Source of the DNA: Castanea sativa
Taxonomy: Eukaryota > Streptophyta > Magnoliopsida > Fagales > Fagaceae
Assembly: GCF_040712315.1 (NCBI RefSeq)
Contig: NC_134017.1
Span: 13,670,001-13,734,000, forward strand
DNA: 64,000 nt
Reading direction: 5' to 3'
In this document: one piece after another, positions 46,154-59,634 of the stretch
Position numbering within the stretch: position 1 is the stretch's first letter
Layout: the number at the start of each line of letters is the position of its first letter
Position numbers and translations under genes: made by a program
Notes under the pieces: generated by a model
Databases searched by the model: none
The model's input: the letters and a program-made list of their open reading frames with translations, nothing else
What the model was told of the DNA's origin: nothing

Positions 46154-48345
46154 AAACTGAAGCATTTATCCATTTATATTAATAAAGAATCATGATACAA
46201 GGCATTCATAGCTGGTGGAGGTGAATCCTCCATCCAAAACACATCCTCAAAAATATTCCTAGCATGTTGCCCAAGAGCATCCAGTCCTCTGATTGTCTCC
46301 AAATATTGCTGCATCAAAGTTTAATTTGTAGACTGAAGCTGGAGGTGGTTTCCACACGTCACCAACAGATGACACTGCTCCATTAACTTGCAAATAATTC
46401 TGTGCAGCTCGGTAATCTTCCAAATATTCCACTGCCTGTTTGCACAGCCAATTTGGATCTTGAATCTTCCTTCCATACAGCAATCTATTTCTCTGAGTCC
46501 AGATAATCCATGCCTGAATTAGAAACAGCTCCATCCCCTGCACAGTAAGCCGATTTAGAAAATATTCCATCAGCTCAATCATATCAGCTTGGCCATGTGA
46601 GCATTTCTGCAATTTTACCAAACTCCCAGTCCACACATCCATAGCAACCTCACAGTCCCATAGTGCATGTATCGTGGATTCAGGGAACCTGGTGCAATTT
46701 ACACATACTGTCAGTGGTAATTCTTCTTTTAGCAAGGTTCAACCGAGTTGGCAATATCTCATTACATGCCCTCCACCCAAACACCTTAACTTTATTAGGA
46801 ATATGTAATTTCCACAATGTAGCCCACACATTTTTCCCTACACTACTGCCTGAAGTCTCAGTCCATTCATCACCCCTCTGAAATTGCACAGCCACCTTAT
46901 ATGCTAATTTTATTGAAAATCTCCCATCCTTATTGAACATCCAAACTAGGACATCAGGTACATGCCGACGACTCAAAGAGATTCTACAAATTGCCGCAGC
47001 ATCTTCAGAGTGGAAATTTGACATGAGCAACTCTCTTCTCCATGAATGTAGGTCTGGGTCAATGAGATCAGCCACCAACAATCCTGTAGTCTCTTCATTG
47101 GCCGGGTGTAGCACTTTATTAGTTGGATAATTTGGAATCCACCTATCCTCATGAACTCTAATAGAATAACCATTCCCAACTCTCCAAGAACATCCATTTT
47201 TAAGAATAGGGAGTGCTGCCATTATGCTTCTCCAAACAAAAGAACAACTAGGTGATTCAACAGCTTCAAGAAAGTTAGACCTTGGGAAATATCTAGCCTT
47301 AAAACACTTATATAATAAAGAGTCATCATCCGAAAGCAACCTCCATCCTTGCTTAACAAGCATAGCAAGGTTAAATGCTCTCAAATCACGGAATCCCATA
47401 CCACCTTTTTTTGGAGTGGCTAATTTGTCCCACCTTTTCCAGTGAATTTTTCATTCCCTACTTGTCCCCACCAAAACTTTGCACACAAAGCTTCTAACTT
47501 ATCACACAATTTCATCGGAAGTTGGAAAACACTCATCGTATAAGTAGGAATGGATTGTGCCACAGCCTTGATAAGTACCTCTTTCTCCGCCCTTGATAAC
47601 AGCATACCCTTCCAACCTTGCAATTTCTTCCATACCCTATCCTTCAAATAAGAAAATGAATTATATTTTGAGCATCCAACCAATGTTGGCAGCCCCAAAT
47701 AAGATTCAAACCGCTCCACCTCCTTAACACCCAAAATCTGCATAATCTCTTCTTTCTGACCATTAAGAGTATTACTGCTAAAATATACTAACGACTTCTC
47801 CAGGTTGATACATTGACCCGAAGCTTGAGCATAGATTTTAAGGATCTCAGCAACCACCTCCACTTCAGTTCTAGTAGCTTGGCAAGATAGCAATGAGTCA
47901 TCAGCAAACAAAAGGTTGGTGATTTTAGGTGCTCTTCTGCAAATAGAGATTCCATGAATTCTCCCTTCCAACTCTGCCTTAGCCAATAAAGAAGTGAATC
48001 CTTCTGCACACAACAAAAATAAATAAGGTGAAAGAGGATCTCCTTGACGGATACCTCTAGATGGGTGTATATTGCCATGTGGTTTGCCATTAATGAGAAT
48101 TGAAAAAGAGGGTGTTGTGACACAGCTCATCACCCTATCAATCCACCTCTCAGGAAACCCTAGCTTATGCATTATATTCTTCAAAAAAAGGCCACTCCAC
48201 ACGATCATAGGCCTTACTAATATCAAGCTTCAATGCTACTTTTTTACCCTTCTTCCTGCAATGCATTGTGTGAAGAGTTTCATAAGCCACTAACATATTA
48301 TCCGTGATGAGGCGGCCAGGCACAAAGGCACTCTGAGTAAGATAG
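46150..48345 (-). pseudogene. 5'-truncated LINE (L1-type) ORF2 remnant
   Basis: On the minus strand RT begins at TQSAFVPGRLITDNMLVAYE and LKLDISKAYDRVEW, shifts frame near 48185, and continues LGFPERWIDRVMSCVTTPSF, RQGDPLSPYLFLLCAEG and the catalytic FADD (LLFADDSLL). The zf-RVT region follows from GFRDLRAFN to CVNCTRFPESTIHALWDC, with another shift near 46700, then the start of RNase H (KLNFDAAIFG). RT positions before QSAF and the whole endonuclease are absent, the usual 5' truncation. The 3' end (aatataaatggataaatgct) stops at 46150 against a TA tract. It is a plant L1-clade LINE, dead by frameshifts. Confidence 0.9.
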
Positions 48346-49744
48346 ATGATTCGGGGAATATTAAATCTAGGTATATTATGAATATTTTTCAATAATATAT
48401 GTATGTATGTGTGTGTGTGGTGGCCCATTCAAGATTGACGATCTCTTAAATTGTATCACTCTTCTTTATGATGATTTATAATCCATAATATTGTTCCAAT
48501 TCTTAACTTTTCACCTAATTAAAATATTATAATAAAATGCAATAAGATTAAAATGACCTAATTCTTTCATGACAGTAAAAAATTCAAATAAAATTCATAT
48601 TTTTCTTTTAGGCTATACTTAAGAGAGATTAAGATGAGAATCGAGATATGTCATTTTTTTATTTTACACTTCGCTTTTTTTTTTTTTTTTTTTTGTTGAT
48701 ATATTACACTTCGCTTTTGGTTAAAAATAGGTAAAAAGTGTAATTTATTTTCTTATTTTTAACACATATCTATTAAGCTTGAGTAACACTTTTTGTTATA
48801 CGTCTATTATGCATGGACAATTATGATATCATAGGCGTGAACTAGATATAGAAGGGCAACGTCAGAAATCCAATTTTGCTTGAACTCCCCTATACCATCG
48901 TAATCTATGACGTCTTGATCATTAGAATTTAGAACTAATGCCTCGACCTTGTATTATTTTATAGTAAACAGAATATTGTAGCGACGTGGTAATTGTCATC
49001 TTCACAAGAAAAAGTCTCCAGCAAATTGACAGTTCATCAAACTTATTGTTCATATATTGATATTCATATTATTGATGTTTGGAATCTGTAAGGTAATGCA
49101 ACCTTATTTGGAGTCCAAGTCAACCTTTAAATCGTAACAGAAACTTGTTTTTTATCCTTAATACTCTAGAGACCAATTGGAGTGTCTGAAAGGGTGTTTC
49201 TCTCTTCTGGTTCAATTGAATTGAGGGGGATCGAGTAGAGTACAGTACTCCCTCTTCAATTCTAGCGGGCCCTTCATAAACAAAGTATTTAAAGAGTACC
49301 TTAATTTCCATTGGGACGCATATATTTGTGTTCTATAGGCGCTAGCTAGCGCAATACCAGGAAAACCTTACTTTTAGGGTTCAGTGTAATATGCTATTTA
49401 AGTACCTTTTGCTGTCTAGAAAGGTAGCTTAGACAAGGGCACAGTGTCCACAAAATTAGCGACCCATGTAGAAGAAATCTAGATAGCCTTTATATTGTTC
49501 TAGGGTTATACTTCTATAGTTGAAAAATCCTGAGATTTGTTCAGTTGATTATTGTAGGCACTTTTATAGTCGTAACTCGTAATATGCATCCATGGATGAA
49601 GGTTATTCCACTGTTTTTAAGACCGTTGTTGGGCTTGGGAATAGTCCATCACTGTTATTTGATTAAACACGGCCAAATCGGCCCAATACCACATTTTCAC
49701 AAATTTTTTAGGCAAAAAACACTGTTTCGAAAATAATTTGGGAT
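48346..49744. other. non-coding stretch
   Basis: A TG-rich tract at about 48395-48420 adjoins the LINE truncation. The rest is AT-rich without recognisable coding sequence. Bases 49680-49760 (ggcaaaaaacactg, gggatataccac) lead into the hairpin array and may contain the outer end of a MULE. Confidence 0.45.
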
Positions 49745-50090
49745 ATACCACTTTTTTCAGTACTCGAGCTCACAAAACTCGAGTACTAGATTTTATAGTT
49801 CTACCGTGGCATGCCAATATGGCATCTCGGATTAAAAAAATGCCACTTAGTACTCGAGTTTAGTGGACTCGAGTACTGTATACTGTGGTACCCAAGTCCA
49901 CTAAACTCGGGTACCAATCTGGGTTGGCCGCCATCTATTGAGGGCATAATGCCATTTGATACTCGAGTTTCATGGACTCGGGTATTGTGTTAACAGTACC
50001 CGAGTTCTTGAATCTCGAGTATGAATATGTGTTGTCCTAAATTTGTTGAGTCATCATGCCGATTAATACTCGAGTTTCACGGAACTGTCA
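49745..50090. repeat. left array of CTCGAG hairpin repeats
   Basis: At least three units of tactcgagtt(t)..ggactcgagtac followed by gtacccgagt..aactcgagta. Each unit can fold on itself because actcgagt is palindromic. The spacer words differ between units (gccatctattgagggcat, ttgttgagtcatcatgcc). The motif repeats in a larger array at 59635-60170. I interpret both as subterminal repeats of one MULE-type element. Confidence 0.7.
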
Positions 50091-51151
50091 CCATCAACTT
50101 AATTTTTTACAGTATTATCAGTAAGCTCCTACTCCTTTATATCCTCATTATTTGCACCTGACATTTTTTGCTTTCTGCACCGGTGAGGAATGCAACTATG
50201 AACAACTGATTTTATATCTATCACAAATGAAAAAACTAGATTTTAAACTTCTTAACAAGTGCAGGCATTTGAATGCCATGTCCAAACAAAAGAGAGAAAT
50301 TTCACGGCAATTACATTACAAAAGGAATGAGCCCATTCATTGTTGCCAATCAACATAACAAACTAGCAAAAGATATGTAATATTCTTGCCAAATTACCCA
50401 AATAAAGCCACAGAATGTGATATAACTATGACTTTGTTCCTTAGCGTCTGACATCTCAGCATCCTCATAAAAGTAAATAAATAAACTTTAAACAAGCTTC
50501 TTAAATTGAAAAATGGGAATTTTGTATTTCGTATGGCTTTATCAATATAATAACATAATTACACAACACTCAAAATGCAGAGCTCCACTTTAACCATTCA
50601 ACTCTAATTCTCAGCATCCCAACTATTTTCCCCTTTCAAGCTTAATGGCAATACACGGCACGAATGATCACTTCCGTTTATGTTCCGACTACTAATCACA
50701 ATCGTTCCCCGATCGTCTCTTGATAAAGTAAGACTCAAATCAGTGTTGAATTGAGCATGTCTTTACTTAACAAGTACCTCAAGATGTTAAAAAAAAAAAA
50801 CATTAAAAAGGAATGAAAAGTGGCACAATGATTTTCAGAATCATGTCTGCAAAAACATTAGGCAAGGATAAGATGTGCCATTGTAATTGAACAAGAAGTC
50901 CAAGTTAATAAAAAGAACTAAGAACTTTATATCTACAATGGCAGATACATGTTCTAAGTGAAAGGAGAATCAAAACCATCTCTTGATAATAATCAACAAA
51001 GGTTAATTTTTTTTTTATAAAGTTAATAATTAAACTAAAATTAACCAAAATTTAGATTTTTTCTTTCTTTTGAAATCACAAAATAGTAACAATTAAAACC
51101 ACCGATTTATGATTCATTAGCATAGGCATGTACCATGTCACAAATTTCTGC
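50091..51151. other. non-coding stretch
   Basis: Between the hairpin array and the last recognisable MKK3 exon. No coding homology was recognised; the second half of MKK3 (after kinase subdomain XI) is not here. Confidence 0.5.
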
Positions 51152-53095
51152 CATCCTTCTGCAAGCAAGCATCGATAAATGAGTAGAACTCTGTTGAAAA
51201 ATATTGTTTTGATGGTGATGGTGATGGGTCATCCAAGATCTACCAGACCAAGAAATTTTAGTTGTTGAACAAAGAAACGACACATAGGCAATAAAATGCA
51301 TAAGAATGCAAAATGTGTCTGTAATATAGATGGAAGCACAATGTCTTCGCTATTAAAAAAAAAATGAAGACATTGTACTCCCCTTTTACTGGTCCTTCAT
51401 TAGGAAAATATGGGAATTCTCCTGTACCACATTCAAAGAGAGCAAGACCAAGGCTCCAAATATCAGTCGGATAAGAATAGCTCTCATTTCGAATTGTCTC
51501 AGGTGACATGTACGTAATAGTTCCAACAAAAGTAGCACACTGACATATTACATTGAGAGATAAGTAACAAATCTACAATTTGAAAATCATGAAAAAAAAG
51601 TAACTAGCAAGTAGATAACACGTATCAAATTGACATGTATTAACAAGCAAGAAGCATAGAACAATAAAACCAGCACTTATATAATTGATGTAGAAAGTAT
51701 CACTAACCATAGCCATTGAATTCTCTAAGCCAGCACTTATACCAAAATCTGTTATTTTTGGCTTGCCCTTCAGATTCATAAGCAAATTTGCTGGCTTTAT
51801 GTCTCTGTGTACTAAATGTCTAACTCCATGCAAGTAGCTTAACCCCTTCTAGGATGAAAAAGAAAATGTTAATAACAAGAATACTTATGTTCTGATTAGA
51901 TGGGAAGCTTATAATGAGAAAAATCTAGCTGGAATTAATGATATTCTTACATGAAGGAGCTTTTGAAACATAGACGAGAGGACAAGTTCAGGTATTTTTT
52001 TCTGCAATCTTAAGATATCTGCCAATGACCCTCCATCCATGTACTCCAAAGTTATGCTTATTTGCCCAGAATCGGGAACATAAAATGCCCCGTGGAATTC
52101 TACGAGACCTTGATAACAAGGCGCTTCACATAATGTCCGTATCTCTATAAGAAGCTGTTGCCTTTTCTCCTAGTAAGCACGAGGGAGTACTTATGTAAGA
52201 CCATGTGATAAGAGAATAGTACAATTTACCCAATACTACTTTTTAAGCTGAACTTTTCTGGATCAAGATTTTGGAAATTTGTTATTTTAGAATAGATTAT
52301 CTCAATTTAAGATCATTAGAAGAGGGATAATATCTATACGCTAAAGTAGAGGCAAGTAGACAAGTTTAATGATAATTAACCTAAAGTTGGTGTGCCTTCT
52401 TGTGCAAGACAGGACATGTAGATTATGAGAACTCAAAAATGCGACTAGTGCAAAGCAACTTTAGATACTTCAGAAGAGAGTAGACCAAATTAAGAATATC
52501 CCTTATAGTTCCAAAAGAAAAAGAAAAATATGCTCTCTTTCTTCATGAAAATATTCAAATCACTGACTAATGAGCCAAATATGATCAATTTTAGCCCACA
52601 ATTAACTATAATTTCCTTTTCCAATGAAGAAACCATCACATCAAACGGTACAATTGTTTAAGAAACACACCTTTAGACTGCCCCCGATTGTGATTCAATA
52701 GGTAAATCAACTGTCCAATTTCTTTATCTTAATTCATGACAAACAAACTCTCACATCATTGTATCAGTACAAAGCAACAAGACATAGTTAGCAAGCAATA
52801 CTTTCTTAATTCATCCCCAAAAGAAAAGAAAAAAAAATACCTTCTCAAAGATATTGATCTTCTTCAAGGCCAAAAATCTATGATTAGGAATATGTATAGC
52901 TCTCTGAACTACACTGCTTGCTTCACTACCGATTGCACCAAATATCCTCATCTCATGTGAAGCACATTGGTATGTCTTTTCACTACCATCCGTCTCATCT
53001 ACCGGCGAAGACGTGCACTTTTGCAACCCAAGCTCATTAATATTGTACACTCCATATGATCTACTCAACAAATTAACAGTCCCACCATCCAATAG
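51152..53095 (-). pseudogene. MKK3: MAP kinase kinase 3 fragment (kinase domain, introns kept)
   Basis: Five minus-strand exons. 53095-52841 reads DGGTVNLLSRSYGVYNINEL, ASHEMRIFGAIGSEASSVVQ and ALKKINIFEK. 52169-51951 reads LIEIRTLCEAPCYQGLVEFH and LEYMDGGSLADIL. 51848-51708 reads [18 protein letters not shown] and [17 protein letters not shown]. 51539-51390 reads [20 protein letters not shown] and [19 protein letters not shown]. 51239-51152 reads ILDDPSPSPSK, then after a one-base shift FIDACLQKD. Acceptors and donors are mostly canonical, so this is a genomic copy, not a retrocopy. Exon 1, the VNLMLQ codons and the whole C-terminal NTF2-like half are missing. The intact enzyme activates MAP kinases in stress signalling; this piece cannot. 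Confidence 0.88.
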
Positions 53096-53351
53096 CTTCA
53101 CAAAAACCACAAATTCATTAAAAAAAAAATAAAAAACTCTGGCTCAAATGGAACTTCCCATGTTCTTGGGTTCAAAACCCATTATCTAGTGTAACTTAAC
53201 AATCAAATTAAAAAAAAAAAGAAAAAAGAAAAAGAAAGAAGACCCTTTTGTTTTCTTTTAAAATTTGATTTTTAAAAATTATCTCAAATTTTCTCTTCCA
53301 ATGCAAATACTTACAGTACATGACTTGTAGATGATTATGAGCATGGTAAGG

Positions 53352-53354
<3 letters not shown>

Positions 53355-53389
<35 letters not shown>
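53355..53389. repeat. (AG)n microsatellite
   Basis: About 17 AG units between the MKK3 and MFDR fragments. Confidence 0.95.
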
Positions 53390-53393
<4 letters not shown>

Positions 53394-53656
53394 GATAGAT
53401 TTAAATCAATCCATTGGAACTCTAGTCCTTACTTAGAGGACAATGATAAAAAAAAGTGGATAAAAACCGAACAGTGGAACTTGATTTAAACTGATCAGGT
53501 CACTATCCATGAACGATAAAAAAACAAGTAGTATAGAAAACTCTCCATGAGATAATTTATCTTAGTGTTACACCAAAAAATAAATGCAATGTAATATTGA
53601 AAAGGTAAATGAATATAGGTTAACATTGTGCCAAAACAAGTAAATTCAAGAATTAC

Positions 53657-53800
53657 CAAGAACTTCGCGTAGCTCTTTAGCAGTACAAGCTGCTTGGACT
53701 GGTCCACGTCTTCCAACCAAATACACCTTCTGGCATTAGCTTTTCGTTGAATCCCTCTTTTGGTGTTTGCTGCAAACTTTGAGGTCAATATTGTAGCTCC
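53657..53800 (-). pseudogene. MFDR: mitochondrial NADPH:adrenodoxin reductase (MFDR) exon fragment
   Basis: Minus-strand codons VGRRGPVQAACTAKELRE, preceded by KVYL and followed by VLG, then a donor, CTTG|gtaatt, at 53657/53656. This string around the NADPH-binding GRRGP loop is characteristic of plant adrenodoxin/ferredoxin reductases of mitochondria. The upstream part of the exon is out of frame (a stop four codons before KVYL). Only one exon is present, 560 bp upstream of the MKK3 fragment in the same orientation. Confidence 0.75.
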
Positions 53801-54189
53801 CAATTGTTGTGCTTTAAAAAAAGGAAGTAATCATGGTCTATAAAGACTATGGTATAACTTATAAGTTTCAAAGAAAAAAAATATTATTAGCTTCTTCCTC
53901 TCCTACTCAGGCATATTTTACATAACAAAGTAAAAAGTTTGAGGACAAATTTTAAAAATAAGTACTTCACACAAATTCCTAAGTAAAACATTTGGAACAA
54001 GAAGCTCAAAAGTTTGGGAACTTTTTTTGAAAAATCAGGAACTTTGGTCACCTTTTGATAAGACAATAATGAATTAAAATTCAAACCAAAATTTCTCAGA
54101 AGTATGTCATTTTAGATAAAAGATGCATGTACATATCGAGTAGTCAAAAAATGTTTGTACTCTACACGTTCAAGAATTAGAAGGATGCC
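53801..54189. other. non-coding stretch
   Basis: AT-rich; between the MFDR fragment and the C-terminal end of the MULE transposase. No homology seen. Confidence 0.5.
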
Positions 54190-57100
54190 ACGGTTCAAAC
54201 TTAGCGTACCTAGTCTGCGAGACCACCACTCGTCGGGGCCTCGTTCCACTTAGGGCATGTTCTTTAGTTATGCCCCCCTTGGTCACACAACCCGTATTGC
54301 ACCTTTCTCCCCCCCTCATTCCATGGTGTGGTTCTAGGCCGTTTCCCACCCTCGTTCATCTTATTCCTGATTCGTGTTGAGATAAGGCGACCTTTCTCTC
54401 AAATCAATTGGGGGTTAAGGAGGACCCTTCAAGTTTCTTTAGGATCCAGCCATGATAATCTATCTTTCAACACAGGGAAAACGGGAGCATAGCTCCGAAA
54501 CAGTGCGTCTATGCTATAGCATTGGTCAATAAACTACTCTGCATCATGTCGATACCTAATACAAACTGCAATGACATGTGAACATGATATCTTATACAAT
54601 TTCTATTTTTGACATGTGCAAGTTCTTTGCAACAGATTAACTCCATGTGTGTGATCCCCATGTCTAGCAGTCCTTGGATTATGTGGTGTATCTACTTGAT
54701 ATGATTGTTGTTGCGCACTCAATCTCGTCACCCTGTGATGCTCCGCCTTCTCCTTATTTCTCATGAAGCTATCCAAGGCATATTTACACCATTTTTTTCC
54801 TGAATTCAACTGCTCTATGCTCTTATTGCGACGATCATCAAAATAAGCATTCAGTTTGACCATTGTTGTAATGGGCAGGCTATGAGCACCCTTTATAACA
54901 CCATTGAAGCACTCAAAGACGCTTGTAGTCATCGCCCCATAACGGTAACCCTCATCAAAAGTTAGAGCCCATTTCTCTTTGGGCATATCCTTCAGATATT
55001 GGTACGCATCCCGGTTCACATTCTCAATTAAATTGAAGGTGGCATTGAACTTTCGCTCCTGGATTGCACTTGCTGCCCTCCATACTAGATTCTTTAAAAT
55101 TTCATTGTTTCATCTAGTGTTGACGTTAGCGCATAGATGATGAAGGCAATAACGATGTTCTGTCATGGGAGGCTGCAAAAAGTCTCGATTAGTGTCTCTG
55201 AAGATAGCTTGTATCCCAGGGTGTCTGTCAGATATGACACACAGGTGTCTCCAGTCAGTAACATACCTTCTTATACAAGCCAAGAACCAACCCCAAGTTT
55301 CTGTGCTCTCGCTCTCGACAACGGCGAAGGCTAGTGGATAAATCTTATTATTAGCATCTGTCGCCATTGCAATCATCAATTTCCCTTTATATTTTCCATA
55401 GAGGTGGGTTGCATCAATGCTAATCACAGGCCTATAGTTCTTGAACCCAATAATACATGGACGAAATGGCCAAAATAAGGACTTGAATGTACAGGTTCCC
55501 GGATCATAATTATCATCCACGTTTAACTTATACTTTGTACCCAGACTTGCATCCTTAAGTCCTGCCAAAAAACGAGGCAACTCTACATAAGACTCCTTAA
55601 AATCCCCGTATATAGCTGCAACGGCCTTTTGTTTGGCATCCCAAACCTTGTATGTGAACCATAATGATTATGTTAGAAATGAATACAAGTTAAATAATTA
55701 TAGCTGAAGGAAACAAATCAAGACTTGTAAGGCTATAAGATGAAGACAATATTTCTTTCTCTTTATTCCTTTTTTTTTTTTCAATTCAATTTCATTTTTC
55801 ATAACATCAGGTATTCATGGGTTTTGGGAATTACAATCATGCTTATACTTCCATGTATTGAAAAAAGAATGCAAGTTAAAGAATACCTTGTAGTGAGATA
55901 CTTTGTGTTTTAAGTCTGCTAAAGCAACGTGACGTAAGTTTTTTATCTTATACATGGGGTCTTCTCGTATGTAGTGCTCAAGTACATATGCTAGGAACAC
56001 CGAATCAATCATCCATCCATCATGAGCATTCTGAATTTTGTCGCACATGTGGGGGCCCTTGCATTTTGCGATCTTCCAGACATTGTCTCCCTTGCAACAG
56101 ATCGCACGGACTGACCATGGACAGGAATCATCTTCACAACTCACCATAAGCCACTCTAAGTCTGAATGCTCAGTTTTAAACCTAAAATTCTCTCGCTGTG
56201 CGTACCAAGTCAATGCATGTCACACCGCAAATTTAGTGGCGAATACCATTCCTTTCATTGGCTACTCCCCAGGCGTCCAACTTGATACTTCCGCTTGCAT
56301 AACTGGTGATGGATCAAACATATTACCCCAAGTGTTTTTGGTGAACCATTCTGGCATAGGATCGGGAGCAGGGCATGTGTCTCTATTCTCTTCTACAACC
56401 ACATCCTCGATATGATCAACATCCTCATGTTCACCCATGGTATCTAGAAGCTCCTCAAACTTATCCCTAGTAACATCAATATGGGTTGCATCGTCACCAA
56501 GTCCGTGATCATCTTCATTTTCAGATGTGCCCCCATGCAGCTCATCATGAGATAAATGTTCTCCTGCATGAACTTCCTGGGGCCCTTGCTCCTCCTCAAT
56601 GTGTGAAGCAAGGGGAAATGTTTGCCATGGTTCAGTACTATACCCATCTCCTGTGTTTTCTGTACACTCTTGATAAGACTGTAATGATATTGAGTCAATG
56701 TGCTCATCTACAGTTTCATCCAAAACAGTATGTTGTTAACCCTCCCCAGCCTCTACTATGGTGGGCTTAATAATGACATAGAGATCCGAAACAAAAAATC
56801 ATTTCACCACCATTTGCTCAACAATTTCCCACATCATCTTCACTTGGGCGCCACTCGATAACTGTAGTGAATTGTAGAAAACATAGGTGTCTAGAACCCG
56901 TTGAGGTGCTCGATACACGATGGGAATGTTATGCCTAGAGTGGTCTAATCTCATCACCTTCAATATTCTTCGTTGCAATTTCATAAGGCCTATCCCACGC
57001 TTCACCCTAACACAATTTTGCTTTTGGTTCAAGCCTTGGTATGACAACCCATGCAAGTCATGATAATACATCTCTCCATCGTAGTACACATAGAAAAAGT

Positions 57101-57206
57101 GAAAATCCATCACCGACCTGTTATTAACAATATAAAAGTTGTCATAATGTATAACCACTTGCAACAGATCTTGTGTATGATAAAAACAATTTATATTCAA
57201 ACTCAA
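54190..57206 (-). pseudogene. mudrA-type MULE transposase, degenerate
   Basis: Read on the minus strand. The N-terminal region (GEMYYHDLHGLSYQGLNQKQ, RVKRGIGLMKLQRRIL) is followed by an acidic linker (56723-56262), a MuDR-type DNA-binding segment (DDSCPWSVRAICCKGDNVWK), and an intron (55886-55647, donor GTATTC, acceptor tacaag). The MULE transposase domain has FKNYRPVISIDATHLYGKYK, AFAVVESEST and CVISDRHPGI. Then come GAHSLPITTMVKLNAYF, a SWIM finger (CTCQK..CSHVIAV) with a stop in it, and a CCHC knuckle (CGLCDQGGHN.RTC) near 54250. Several nonsense codons remain, so no transposase is made. It is nearly full length, hence once autonomous. Confidence 0.9.
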
Positions 57207-59634
57207 TCATAGACATATAAATAATTGAATAATTGAATTTATAAAAACAATTAATAGTATATCGAGTTCTGCGTTCTAGTTAGCTCAATTTATAAAATTT
57301 CTCTCATAAAAAAAATTATAAAATCTCTTATTGTCAAATAATGGTTTTTAAAATCAAATCACGTCTAAAAAAAATTATTAGTGTTTTGACATAATTAAGA
57401 ACCATAATCAAATTGACAATTCAAATACAATCATATTTACATTTTAAATATAAATAATAATAATAATAATACTAAAGTCAAGTTAAAACAACATTGTGTT
57501 ATGAGTTATTATTACTATATAACTAAGGCAATGGACTACCACACAAACTGACATCATGTTCATGTCCAACAACCCTTGGAGGTACTGCAATATGACTGTA
57601 GCAAAATAGACTATGCATTACTCTTAAAAGGATCTGGTTTACTAGTGTTGGTGTGCATTGGTTATGGTTAAGTTTTTTTTTTGATATATATATAGTTGAT
57701 GATTTATGTATTTGAATCTTATATATTTTTATTGGAAATAAAAAAATGCAACAATAAATTAAGTTACAAGATTCTTAGCAAGTTAAATTTTTTATTACAA
57801 TTGATTAGTTGTTTATGGAGAGTAGCACAACCAATTACTTTTTCATCTGCTATTCACACGGTGGTTCTGAATAAAAAAATCTTACTATGCATGCTCTCTA
57901 TTTGCTATCATATGGTCAACCTTGATTTTTTTATACTTGTGCTCCATTTGTTTTGACAAAGATTTTGGGAACTTTTTTTTTTGTTTTTTTATATCAGTTT
58001 GGGGGCATCACTGACCTGTAAATGTCCAATAGGGGTGCATTATTTCTTTGTGTGAACCAAGTGGTGTGTTCATTTTGTCTTTATAGGTAGGGGGTGACTT
58101 GTTCTGTTGACGAATATATGTGACATATGAGTTTCATTAGACACCAAAAAGTATTAGCGTCTTGATCAGGAGTATCTAAACCCATTTGTTTCTTTACTTT
58201 ATTAAACTCTTTTGGTGAACATAAGGACATTGACACAAAGCTAGGATAGTTTGATGATACTTTTTTCTTTATTCGAATAATGGAGGTTTGAACTTTGAAA
58301 TATTACTATTCAAAGACATTAAAGACTCGTGGATTTTATATGTCGAATAATATGTACAAAACATGAATGTGTTCATGATTTTATTAAAGATGAGTACAAT
58401 TGCAATTATTATTATTTTTTATTTATTATTATTATTATTATTATCATTATTATTATAGATACGTTATGGTTTAAAATCTATATGCCTTATTCCATGAGTT
58501 TATTATAGTCCTATTAGGCCAAGACTTTTATAATAGACATGGTTATGTAAAATTAAAATAAAGTATATAGAATGTAAGTTTATTAAAAGTAGAAACCTAG
58601 ATGAAAAGAATACATGCGAACGATTCTATTTAATATGTCGTACATCTATAATTGACTAGAAAAATTTGGAATTAAAGTATGTTTTTGTCTCTACTATGAT
58701 AGGGTTCAAAATTTATGGTATCTTACACAATAATTGCATGCCTTTCACTAAGTTTTTATATTTTGGTGTAGATAAAATCCAATCGTAAAAAATTTCTTAT
58801 TTGAGTATAAACTACTATATTAGTTGAGTTAATTAAAACACCAATTGCAACTATTTCTATCTAACATATAAAAATTGTGAATATAAAAATACATTATTGC
58901 TTAAATACTATATTAGTTGAGTTAATTAAAACACCAATTGCAACTATTTCTAACGTATAAAAATTGTGAATATAAAAATCTGGACTTGCTCACTCCATAT
59001 GGCAGATGAAATATAAAACAAAAAAAATATATGCAGCTGATGCAACATAAAAAGAAATCTATTTTATTAACTAAGTGACATTATAGTCCTATTTGGTATG
59101 TCAGAAAATATCACTTACAAGAGCATTTTGTTGAAATTTTAGATTACTTTTGAATTTTATGTCCGTGAAGACAAGCTCTGAAACTTAAATTCAGATATGT
59201 AAACATCAGCAGTTGTACATAGTTAAAATTGAAAAACTAGGGGGCACAAAAACACCTCATGCATAAAAATCTCATACAAACAAAGCACATTGGTCACACA
59301 ATCTAAAACAAAGCACTTAACCATTACCTCTACGTACTGGTCGAAGCAGTGTTGACCCAAAGGTTAAATAGACAGCATGTTGGTCTTGGATGGAGAACTG
59401 ACACTAAGACTCAAAGACTTGCAGATGGTGACCCAACTACCAGTAGCTTCAGCTTCTTACACAATAATAGCGTTCTGACTCGAGTTGGAAAGATAGGTGA
59501 GTAGAGTTAGAAAGATGGTCACAGTTGGTCAGCTTCTTGCAGAAATTGGAAAGATAGGTGAGTAGAGTTGGAAAGATCCTTACTAAAAATAGCTGAAAGC
59601 TAACGGGGAAGGTGTTGTGAAGAGGTACTCGAGT
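57207..59634. other. non-coding stretch upstream of the transposase
   Basis: AT-rich. Contains a 94-bp tandem duplication listed separately. No exon recognised. It should include the promoter side of the MULE transposase. Confidence 0.5.
58813..58980. repeat. 94-bp tandem duplication, 1.8 units
   Basis: The word actatattagttgagttaa recurs at 58813 and 58907, followed in both by aaaacaccaattgcaact and aaaaattgtgaatataaa. Confidence 0.9.

Noticed and set aside
51152..53095. MKK3 as a functional gene
   Set aside because: First exon, the C-terminal half and the VNLMLQ codons are missing, and the last exon is frame-shifted.
54190..54600. Separate small gene with a zinc knuckle
   Set aside because: The CTCQK and CGLCDQGGHN words are the SWIM and knuckle end of the MULE transposase, separated only by stops.
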